Shown: positions 57,200 through 64,000 of the stretch, piece after piece | Layout: each line of letters begins with the position of its first letter | Numbering within the stretch: position 1 is the first letter of the stretch | DNA from: Bacteroidia bacterium | GTDB taxonomy: Bacteria; Bacteroidota; Bacteroidia; M30B66 | Assembly: GCA_019695235.1 (NCBI GenBank) | Contig: JAIBAI010000001.1 | Location: 62,001-126,000, forward strand | DNA: 64,000 nucleotides | Reading direction: 5' to 3' | The notes under the pieces: generated by a model | What the model saw: the letters and a program-made list of their open reading frames with translations, nothing else | Told to the model about the DNA's origin: nothing | Databases searched by the model: none | Translations under genes and position numbers: made by a program

Positions 57200-57904
57200 T
57201 TACAACAAGGATTCGTCAGCAAAACTCATATAGCCACTATCGGTAATAATCAGGTGGTCTAAAAGCCGCATATCCATCAGTTCAGCAGCTTGTTTTAAGC
57301 GGCTGGTAAGCCGAATGTCACTGTCGCTGGGTTTTAAATTCCCTGATGGATGGTTATGGCAAACAATCAAACTACTGGCGGCGTTGTCGAGGGCAAAGCG
57401 AAGAATCAAACGAAGATCAGCCGTAGTAGCGTCTATGCCTCCGATGCTGATTTTGCGGGTACTGATGACTTTATTGCTTCTGTTGGCTGCAATTGCCCAG
57501 AATTCTTCGTTGGGCAAGTCGCCAATACGAGGGCCCATTAACTCATAGATATCGCGACTTTGTCTTATATGGTTTCTCTGCACCGGTGCAGCTTCCTGAC
57601 GTCGGCGCCCCAGTTCGAGCGCTGCTACAATGCTAACTGCCTTGGCTGGCCCAACGCCATTGAGACGGGTAAGTTCTTCCACACTTTTTTTTCCTAATTC
57701 AAGAAGGTTATTTCCTGAAAGGTGCATTATACGGCGCGCCAGTTCAACAGCGCTTTCACGACGCGTACCTGTACCAATGATGATGGCTAGCAGTTCGGCT
57801 TCACTTAAAACATGGCGCCCTTTTTGCAAGAGTTTTTCTCTTGGGCGGTCATCTTCGTTCCATTGACGGATAGGCCTGAAGCTATGTTCATCAGAGTTGC
57901 TCAT
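57200..57904 (-). CDS. radC: RadC family JAB/MPN domain protein
   Basis: 234 residues: N-terminal helix-hairpin-helix (LNGVGPAKA, 81-89) and a JAMM-type metal centre HNHPSG (183-188) with PSDSD (Asp196). The family was named for DNA repair, but that role is disputed and the activity is not known. The start overlaps the purL end by 14 bases. Complete catalytic residues. Confidence 0.93.
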   Translation of the reverse strand: MSNSDEHSFRPIRQWNEDDRPREKLLQKGRHVLSEAELLAIIIGTGTRRESAVELARRIMHLSGNNLLELGKKSVEELTRLNGVGPAKAVSIVAALELGRRRQEAAPVQRNHIRQSRDIYELMGPRIGDLPNEEFWAIAANRSNKVISTRKISIGGIDATTADLRLILRFALDNAASSLIVCHNHPSGNLKPSDSDIRLTSRLKQAAELMDMRLLDHLIITDSGYMSFADESLL

Positions 57905-60134
57905 GCATGATGTTCGTTAAAGCATTGTTGTAAAGCCCGAACAAGTTTTTTATCTGCCCGAAACTGATATCGTCTACCTTAACTTCTGCGGAAGAAACAT
58001 GACCTAATTGCTTGAATGTCAGCGAAGAATGTTGTTCTAAAGCTGTTTTAAATGCTTCTAGTTTTGCAGGCTTCACGCTTACTACTACCCTGCCTTGTGC
58101 TTCGCCAAAAAGAAAAGCGTCATTGCGAATGCCTTGTTCTGATTGAATATCACAGCCCAATGAGTTCACAAAGCCTGATTCAGCAAGGGTAACAAACAAG
58201 CCGCCATCAGAAACATCATGGGCTGATTCAATCAGTTTGCCTTTTGTAAGGGTAGCGAGTGCAGCCTGAAGGACTAATTCATCGTTAATATTGAAGGCCG
58301 GTGCCGGACTTAAAGCAACTTTATGCCATGAACTCAGGTATTGAGAGGAAGAAATGTCGTTGCGACTACTACCTAACATAAATATCAAATCACCTGCACT
58401 CTCAAAACCAAGTCCCATGGCCTCTTCAGGCGAATCCATCAGGCCAATCATACCGATGGTTGGTGTTGGGAAAACAGGTACTGTTGAATTATCCAGCACC
58501 GTTTGATTGTAAAAACTCACGTTACCACCTGTAACGGGCGTATCAAATGCCCGGCAGGCAGCTCCCATGCCTTTGATAGCACCTACAAATTGCCAATAAA
58601 CTTCAGGGTTATAAGGATTTCCGAAGTTCAGGCAATTGGTAACCCCAAGTGGTTTGGCGCCTGAACAAACAAGGTTTCTGGCAGCTTCGGCCACTGCAAT
58701 GGATGCACCGGTTTCAGGGTCGGCATGTACGTATCGTGCATTGCAATCAACTGTCATTGCCAGCACCTTACCGGTATCTTTTAGATAAAGCAATCCGGCA
58801 TCAGCGGGTTTATTGGTACTGATATTAGCAGTACCCACCATTGAATCGTACTGGTCGTAAACCCAACGTTTACTTGCGATATTCGGATGGCCTAACAGGT
58901 GCAGGGCTATTTCTTTCAGGTTGTCAGGCTCAGGGATACTGTTGATGTCGAATTTTTTCGTTTCACTGAAGTAAGCAGGTTCTTTGTATTCGCGATGATA
59001 TATCGGGGCACCGCCACCAAGTACCAAATCGTTTGCAGGTACATCAGCTACCAATTCACCTTTCATGTAATATTTCAAACGCCCGCCTTCAATCACCTCC
59101 CCGATAATGGCGTGATGAAGGTCCCATTTATCAAATACAGCTTCCACCTCCGCTTCTCTTCCGGCCTCAACAACCATCAGCATTCTTTCTTGCGACTCGG
59201 ATAATAGGATTTCCCATGCCTGCATACCTTCCTGCCGTGTAGGTACTTTGTCGAGCCAGATATTCATGCCGTGCTCACCTTTTGCCGACATTTCAGATGT
59301 ACTGCACGTGATTCCGGCAGCGCCCATGTCTTGCATACCAATGATGGCGCCGGTTTTGATTACCTCCAATGTGGCTTCGAGTAATAATTTTTCCTGGAAG
59401 GGATCACCCACCTGTACTGCCGGAAGGTCTTTGGCTGACTCCTCATTAAGGTCGCCCGAAGCAAAAGTAGCACCATGGATACCGTCTTTTCCGGTAGAAG
59501 AGCCTACAATGTACACATGATTTCCTGCACCGTAGGAAGTAGCAGAAGCAGTTTCGCCAACTTTAACAATTCCAACAGACATGGCATTTACCAGTGGATT
59601 CTCGTTGTAGCAGGGGTCAAAAAACACTTCTCCACCCAACACCGGAATACCAAAGGCATTGCCATAATCGCCAATACCTTTCACAACCCCTTTGAGCAGC
59701 CAGCGTGTTTTGTCGAGTTTAAGATTACCAAACCTTAAGCTGTTTAGCTGTGCTACCGGCCTGGCTCCCATAGTAAAGATATCACGGTTGATACCGCCTA
59801 CACCCGTTGCAGCACCCTGGTAAGGCTCTAAAGCTGATGGGTGATTATGTGATTCTATTTTAAAAGCACAGGCATATCCCTTTCCTATATCAACCAATCC
59901 GGCATTTTCTTCCCCGGCTTTGGCAAGCATACCTGCTCCTTCACGGGGCAATGTTTTAAGCCAGACGATTGAGTTTTTATAGGAGCAATGTTCGCTCCAC
60001 ATTACCGAAAAAATACTTAATTCGGTAAAATTGGGAGTACGCCCCAAAATCTCCTTAATTCGCTCAAATTCTTCCGGCAATAAGCCTAATTTTTTAGCAG
60101 TTTCAACAGTTGTTAGCTGATCAGTTGTTTGCAT
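57891..60134 (-). CDS. purL: phosphoribosylformylglycinamidine synthase subunit PurL
   Basis: Fourth step of purine synthesis: makes FGAM from FGAR with ATP and glutamine-derived ammonia. About 747 residues, the small (Bacillus-type) PurL that needs PurQ and PurS partners, not the 1300-residue fused form. Motifs: [34 protein letters not shown], and in the second half [10 protein letters not shown] and DVSDGG. ATG at 60134 is preferred over a TTG at 60146, since transcription should start near 60144 from the -7 at 60151-60158. Confidence 0.95.
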   Translation of the reverse strand: MQTTDQLTTVETAKKLGLLPEEFERIKEILGRTPNFTELSIFSVMWSEHCSYKNSIVWLKTLPREGAGMLAKAGEENAGLVDIGKGYACAFKIESHNHPSALEPYQGAATGVGGINRDIFTMGARPVAQLNSLRFGNLKLDKTRWLLKGVVKGIGDYGNAFGIPVLGGEVFFDPCYNENPLVNAMSVGIVKVGETASATSYGAGNHVYIVGSSTGKDGIHGATFASGDLNEESAKDLPAVQVGDPFQEKLLLEATLEVIKTGAIIGMQDMGAAGITCSTSEMSAKGEHGMNIWLDKVPTRQEGMQAWEILLSESQERMLMVVEAGREAEVEAVFDKWDLHHAIIGEVIEGGRLKYYMKGELVADVPANDLVLGGGAPIYHREYKEPAYFSETKKFDINSIPEPDNLKEIALHLLGHPNIASKRWVYDQYDSMVGTANISTNKPADAGLLYLKDTGKVLAMTVDCNARYVHADPETGASIAVAEAARNLVCSGAKPLGVTNCLNFGNPYNPEVYWQFVGAIKGMGAACRAFDTPVTGGNVSFYNQTVLDNSTVPVFPTPTIGMIGLMDSPEEAMGLGFESAGDLIFMLGSSRNDISSSQYLSSWHKVALSPAPAFNINDELVLQAALATLTKGKLIESAHDVSDGGLFVTLAESGFVNSLGCDIQSEQGIRNDAFLFGEAQGRVVVSVKPAKLEAFKTALEQHSSLTFKQLGHVSSAEVKVDDISFGQIKNLFGLYNNALTNIMHEQL

Positions 60135-60150
60135 GGCATCAATCAAGCTG

Positions 60151-60158
60151 CAAACCTA
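60151..60158 (-). promoter_or_regulatory. purL -7 element
   Basis: TAGGTTTG on the minus strand, 16 bases before the preferred ATG at 60134. Confidence 0.55.
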
Positions 60159-60173
60159 CGAAATACGCTATGT

Positions 60174-60186
60174 GTTTTCAGAAAAC
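60174..60186. promoter_or_regulatory. palindrome at the purL -33 region
   Basis: GTTTTC-A-GAAAAC, perfect arms, 15 bases upstream of the -7 element. Possible operator. Confidence 0.35.
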
Positions 60187-60219
60187 TTTATAAACAACAT
60201 GGTTGATTAATTTTGGTGA

Positions 60220-60238
60220 TTTTGCATCAGGTGCAAAA
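60220..60238. promoter_or_regulatory. inverted repeat between purL and the CoA-transferase gene
   Basis: TTTTGCA-TCAGG-TGCAAAA, perfect 7-bp arms, in the 294-base divergent intergenic region. A second inverted repeat (ATGTCAG / CTGACAT, 12-base loop) lies at 60272-60297. Either could be an operator; no terminator-like T tail follows. Confidence 0.4.
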
Positions 60239-60428
60239 CAAATAAGTATTTGTTACCTTATATTGATGCGCATGTCAGACAAGCTTTGAGCTGACATTTG
60301 TCACATAGACTGTTTTGGTGCTGAAAATCGGTACTTTCGGGCGTTTTTTTAGCTGTTATTTCAATATGTTTTATTTGCATATAGCACTGCTGTATGGTAA
60401 AAATCCGAACATTCGTTAAAGTTTAATT

Positions 60429-61721
60429 ATGTCGAAATTTTGTTCTGCCACTGAAGCGCTTCAACTCATTAAATCAGGCGAGACCGTATTTGTACAGGGT
60501 AGTGCCGCCACCCCCTTGCATCTTTTACATGCCCTTGAGGAGCGTGCTCATGAGGTACAAAACGTGCAAATTGTAAGCATCAGTTTATTAGGTGATATTG
60601 GCATCAACAAACCAGAATACAGGCAAAATTTTTTCTTCAACACCTTATTTGTTTCAGAGCCTACAAGGCAGAATGTCAATCAATTAAACGGCGATTATCT
60701 TCCGGTTTTTCTCAGTGAAATTCATTTGCTGTTTGAGCGCCGCTTATTGCCGCTTGATGTTGCGCTAATTCACGTGTCGCCGCCTGATAAGCACGGTTTT
60801 TGCTCCTTAGGTCTTTCGGTTGACGTTACGCGGGCCGCTACCAAGGCGGCTAGGAAAATTATTGCGCAGGTGAATCCCAATATGCCGCGTACGCACGGCG
60901 ACGGAGTGATTCACATCAGCGAAATTGATGCCCTTGTAGCGGTTGATGAAGTATTGCCGGAAGTGAGTTACAGCAATCAGGTTGGTGATAAGGAGCGTAT
61001 TATCGGACAGTACGCAGCTGGTATTATCGAAGACCGTTCAACATTACAAATGGGTATTGGTACTATTCCAGACGCGGTTTTGCAGAATCTTTCCGGACAT
61101 AAAGATTTGGGTATTCATACTGAAATGTTTTCAGATGGCGTAATGCACCTGATGAAGCAAGGAGTAATTACAAACGCCTACAAGAAAAAGCATAAATACA
61201 AGACAGCGACATCCTTTGCTATCGGAACCCGCGACTTATACGATTTTGTAGATGATAACCCAGGATTTGTTTTTTTGCAGGCGGGCTATGTCAACGACGG
61301 ACATGTAATCAGAAGCAATCCACGTGTGGCTGCTGTAAACAGTGCAATTGAAGTTGATTTAACCGGACAGGTTTGTGCTGATTCAATCGGTTGCAGAATG
61401 TATTCAGGCGTGGGAGGCCAGGTTGATTTTATTAGAGGGGCTTCGCTTTCAGAAGGAGGTAAACCCATTATTGCCATGACATCAGTGACAAACAAGGGAG
61501 CCACAAAGATTGTTCCTGAGTTGAAAGCTGGTGCAGGTGTTGTAACCACCCGGGCCCACATGCATTATTTAATTACCGAGCATGGCGTTGCTTATCTTTA
61601 TGGGAAAAACCTTCACCAACGCGCCCTTGAAATAATAAAGATTGCAGCCCCCGAACACAGGGAAATGCTTGAAAACTATGTTCGGGAGCGCTTCGGAAAA
61701 CGTATTTTCAGCTTAGGCTAA
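60429..61721 (+). CDS. acetyl-CoA hydrolase / 4-hydroxybutyrate CoA-transferase family protein
   Basis: CoA-transferase of the Cat1/Ach1 class, 430 residues in two domains. Visible blocks: VFVQGSAATPLHLLHAL near the start, HVSPPDKHGFCSLGLSVD, LQMGIGTIPDAVL, the catalytic-Glu region NSAIEVDLTGQVCADS, and GVGGQVDFIRGA. Likely moves CoA between acetate and another acyl group (succinate, 4-hydroxybutyrate or propionate); the acceptor cannot be set from sequence. Single gene, divergent from purL. Confidence 0.9.
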   Translation: MSKFCSATEALQLIKSGETVFVQGSAATPLHLLHALEERAHEVQNVQIVSISLLGDIGINKPEYRQNFFFNTLFVSEPTRQNVNQLNGDYLPVFLSEIHLLFERRLLPLDVALIHVSPPDKHGFCSLGLSVDVTRAATKAARKIIAQVNPNMPRTHGDGVIHISEIDALVAVDEVLPEVSYSNQVGDKERIIGQYAAGIIEDRSTLQMGIGTIPDAVLQNLSGHKDLGIHTEMFSDGVMHLMKQGVITNAYKKKHKYKTATSFAIGTRDLYDFVDDNPGFVFLQAGYVNDGHVIRSNPRVAAVNSAIEVDLTGQVCADSIGCRMYSGVGGQVDFIRGASLSEGGKPIIAMTSVTNKGATKIVPELKAGAGVVTTRAHMHYLITEHGVAYLYGKNLHQRALEIIKIAAPEHREMLENYVRERFGKRIFSLG

Positions 61722-61738
61722 TTCAGCCATGAAGCACC

Positions 61739-61746
61739 TACCTTTG
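61739..61746 (+). promoter_or_regulatory. -7 element abutting a start codon
   Basis: TACCTTTG ends 4 bases before the ATG at 61751. Either the message is leaderless or translation starts at 61757 or 61772. Confidence 0.45.
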
Positions 61747-61750
61747 CGGC

Positions 61751-63118
61751 ATGAAAATGGTGGGTATCCGGATGCTGTTGCTTGCACTGCTGGTTTTGTT
61801 AACCAGATTGCCCTTCTTAAGTCAGGGGTATGGGAGCGAAGATGATAGCTGGGGACTTGTGCTCAATGCACGTCAAATGGCTGAAACAGGCGAATACTCG
61901 TTTTCGCGCTTACCCGGGCATCCTGTACAGGAATACGTACTGATGTTGATGCCTTATGCTGGTGCGTTTGTGATGAACTTGCTGAGTGCATTGTTCTCTG
62001 TTGCTGCTGTAATTTGCTTTGCATTTATCCTGCGGGTTTACAAGATTCATCAGTGGCTATTATGGTCAGTTGTCTTTGCTACTATTCCGATAATCTGGAT
62101 AAGTAGTACCTATACCATTGACTATATCTGGGCCCTGGCCTTTGTGTTATTTGCCTGGTTGGCTTTGCTAAAAAGGCGGTACACCCTGGTAGCGCTTTTT
62201 CTGGGCTTTGCTATTGCTTGTCGTATCACTTCCGGTGCTGTTTTAATCGGTTTTGCATGGATTGCATTTCGTCAGGAGGGGCGAAAATTACCTCAGGTAG
62301 TATGGATGGGTGTTTTAACAATGGTGGTAGCCGCATGTTGGTATTTCCCTTCGTGGTTACGTTATGGCTGGTCATTCTTTGACACCTATCGCCTGCCCTA
62401 CCCATCGTTACCTAAAGTAATTTACAAGGCTACATTTGGGGTATGGGGGCTTTCAGGGTTTATTGCCATTCTGCTCCTTCTTTGGCAGAAATTGCGTAAT
62501 CAGGCTGATTCATTATTGCCGGACGGACATCTGACAGCCATTATTTTAAACATTTTACTGTATCTGGCAGCTTTTCTGGTACTACCGCAAAAGTCAGCAT
62601 TCTGGATACCTGCATTGCCATTTATGCTGTTTTGGCTTGTATATCAGATAAGAAAGCCGACGTTGGTGAACATCACTGCTATTTTGTTTCTGCTATCCTC
62701 CATTACAGGAGGCTTTAATCTTGCAAATGCTGAGCGCGGCGCCAATTATTCAAAAGCAGCCCTGGTACGCACTGTAGCTGGTCAGGAAGTATTTTTTGAT
62801 CCGTTAAACGGGCCCTTGCAAAATGAATACAGCAGGCGCGAAAACCGGCAAGTTTATATTGAATCAGCTGTAAAAGCAGCCCAAAAACTTGATTCAGGCG
62901 CTCTGGTACTTTGTGGCTGGTGGACCAATCAGTTTATTGTCAACTGCCAGGACCAGGGTGCTTGCCAGGTTCAGGTAGCTGAGTTTTTCAATAAGACACA
63001 ACTCGACAGCGTTATAAAATCCGGCACCCGAATTTGGTATTTATCTGAAATAGACCAGGCGAATGATGAGCGGTATCAGATGAATTATACGGCCAGTGTA
63101 GGTCGGAAGCTGGATTAG
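61751..63118 (+). CDS. polytopic membrane protein, GT-C glycosyltransferase-like
   Basis: Inner-membrane protein of 455 residues with about nine to eleven predicted membrane segments up to about residue 335, then a soluble domain (about 340-455). The first periplasmic loop carries YGSEDDSWG, an acidic cluster where GT-C enzymes hold their catalytic Asp, and a second loop has STYTIDYIWA. A dolichyl/undecaprenyl-phosphate sugar transferase is plausible. Not clearly related to the protein at 40281 beyond general layout. Start codon uncertain because of the adjacent -7 element. Confidence 0.7.
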   Translation: MKMVGIRMLLLALLVLLTRLPFLSQGYGSEDDSWGLVLNARQMAETGEYSFSRLPGHPVQEYVLMLMPYAGAFVMNLLSALFSVAAVICFAFILRVYKIHQWLLWSVVFATIPIIWISSTYTIDYIWALAFVLFAWLALLKRRYTLVALFLGFAIACRITSGAVLIGFAWIAFRQEGRKLPQVVWMGVLTMVVAACWYFPSWLRYGWSFFDTYRLPYPSLPKVIYKATFGVWGLSGFIAILLLLWQKLRNQADSLLPDGHLTAIILNILLYLAAFLVLPQKSAFWIPALPFMLFWLVYQIRKPTLVNITAILFLLSSITGGFNLANAERGANYSKAALVRTVAGQEVFFDPLNGPLQNEYSRRENRQVYIESAVKAAQKLDSGALVLCGWWTNQFIVNCQDQGACQVQVAEFFNKTQLDSVIKSGTRIWYLSEIDQANDERYQMNYTASVGRKLD

Positions 63119-63326
63119 AATAACAGAAAATTATTTGTGTCCGGAGGATAATTCTATCACAATGCTGTCTTTATTCAGCATGCTGCCGATGTAATGCCTG
63201 CTATGGTTTTAACAAGAATATAAAAGGCTTTCATATACAACCTTCAGGTTTAGTCATAGCATAGGTAGAAATCGGCAAATTGAACTTATGAACCCTATAT
63301 ACACCGAATGATACTGCTAAAGATTT

Positions 63327-63704
63327 TCACGAAAAGTGATGACCGACGTAAAGTCCAGCAAAAGTTGCCGCCAAACAAATCAGAATGCTTCCAAAAACAT
63401 ATATCGCTGCAATTGTAAACTGCCCCTGATGTATTAGACTTAGGGTTTCGCGACTAAATGAAGAGAAGGTACTAAAACCACCGCAAAATCCGACTGTTAG
63501 AAACAATTTCGTGGGTTCCGAAATCACATGCTTTTGGCTTGCAAAGCCAATAATGCTTCCCAGGGCCAAACAGGCTAAAAGGTTAACAAAGAATGTCCCT
63601 GCCGGAAACAGTCCATATCGCTCATGTTCAATAAACCTACCCATCACATATCTGGCAATGCCACCCAGGCCACTTCCAAAAAATATCGCAATCAATTCCT
63701 TCAA
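63327..63704 (-). CDS. crcB: fluoride efflux transporter CrcB
   Basis: Fluc-type fluoride channel, 125 residues, four membrane segments. Family signatures GGIARYVMGR, GTFFVNLLAC and GFCGGFSTFSSFSRE (the Phe box) are all present. The start appears to be a TTG at 63704. Works as an antiparallel dimer in the inner membrane. No fluoride riboswitch was seen in the 46 bases before it. The 208-base gap on its other side (63119-63326) holds nothing recognisable. Confidence 0.93.
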   Translation of the reverse strand: MKELIAIFFGSGLGGIARYVMGRFIEHERYGLFPAGTFFVNLLACLALGSIIGFASQKHVISEPTKLFLTVGFCGGFSTFSSFSRETLSLIHQGQFTIAAIYVFGSILICLAATFAGLYVGHHFS

Positions 63705-63751
63705 TTTTTTTTGAATTTAGTGGTAGTTCAGAATGTTGTGAAAGATATGGC

Positions 63752-64000
63752 TTAGTGCTTCACAAAGCGCTTTTGCAACGAATAATTTCCCAATTGCACT
63801 TTTAATAAATATAAACCTGAGTTTAGTGTTGAAATATCAAGTGAATGTGCAGGGTGGTTTGACAAGGTATTCAAAACCTGTTTACCCGAAACATCAAAAA
63901 TCTCTATGGTATAATTCCCATGCACTTTGTTTTGAAGGTAGAGTTGTAATTGGTTGGTTGCCGGGTTGGGGAATAGCAACAATGCTGGCGCGGTATCTGA
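63752..64000 (-). CDS. T9SS type A sorting domain protein, 5' end outside window
   Basis: Last 82 residues of a gene open to the window end. The type A sorting domain is complete: LFPNPATNQLQLYL, IEIFDVSGKQVL, LDISTLNSGLYLLKV and the basic end KRFVKH. So the full protein is an exported T9SS cargo; its passenger domain is outside the window. Confidence 0.88.
   Translation of the reverse strand, partial: SDTAPALLLFPNPATNQLQLYLQNKVHGNYTIEIFDVSGKQVLNTLSNHPAHSLDISTLNSGLYLLKVQLGNYSLQKRFVKH

Noticed and set aside
60135-60146. purL start at TTG 60146
   Set aside because: The -7 at 60151-60158 places transcription start at about 60144, after that codon.
63705-63751. Fluoride riboswitch before crcB
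   Set aside because: Only 46 bases separate crcB from the next gene and no crcB-motif fold is visible.

Overview
The window is a compact, gene-dense stretch of a Bacteroidota chromosome. The signs are: promoters of the TAnnTTTG (-7) type with few Shine-Dalgarno sites; type IX secretion (T9SS) cargo proteins with C-terminal sorting domains and the T9SS response regulator PorX; the fused lpxC-fabZ gene; the rpmG-DUF4295-ftsY order; BshC (bacillithiol) and MqnC (futalosine menaquinone route). I cannot place it below phylum with confidence. No tRNA, rRNA, CRISPR array, IS element or prophage gene was seen, and no gene-free stretch exceeds 300 bases.

Layout. 1-3964: end of an RND efflux pump and its TolC partner. 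4097-8365: rpmG, DUF4295, ftsY, rimO, bshC. 8442-10370: gliding/T9SS type B surface protein. 10402-13175: Sua5, rpsP, rimM, a MarR regulator. 13178-22445: two T9SS-exported subtilisins flanking clpB. 22507-26884: fbp, then on the minus strand porX-tsaE-ald. 26950-32606: HD phosphohydrolase, lpxD, lpxC-fabZ, lpxA, a lone ABC ATPase and a phosphodiesterase. 32660-39120: clpC (minus), gyrA and a TPR protein. 39128-40278: short tandem repeats and an epimerase that looks cut at its 3' end. 40281-54011: accessory-looking envelope region with a polytopic membrane protein, a TerB-ABCG fusion transporter, a minus-strand operon (lipoprotein, small exported protein, SiaB kinase, SiaC), a 1479-residue exported protein of unknown function, and an S9 peptidase. 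54071-61721: HEAT-like protein, MerR regulator, mqnC, meaB-radC-purL operon, CoA-transferase. 61751-64000: polytopic membrane protein, crcB, and the end of another T9SS cargo gene.

Most genes are housekeeping (translation, tRNA t6A, lipid A, purines, proteostasis). The least explained part is 41922-51897, where a TerB-ABCG transporter, a SiaB/SiaC partner switch with two exported partners and a giant exported beta-rich protein lie together. The best regulatory signal is a near-palindrome (GCCATTGTGRCA-like) that occurs twice upstream of clpB, 31 bp apart, and in a related form in the clpC promoter, suggesting a shared chaperone operator. All promoter, terminator and repeat calls were made by eye.
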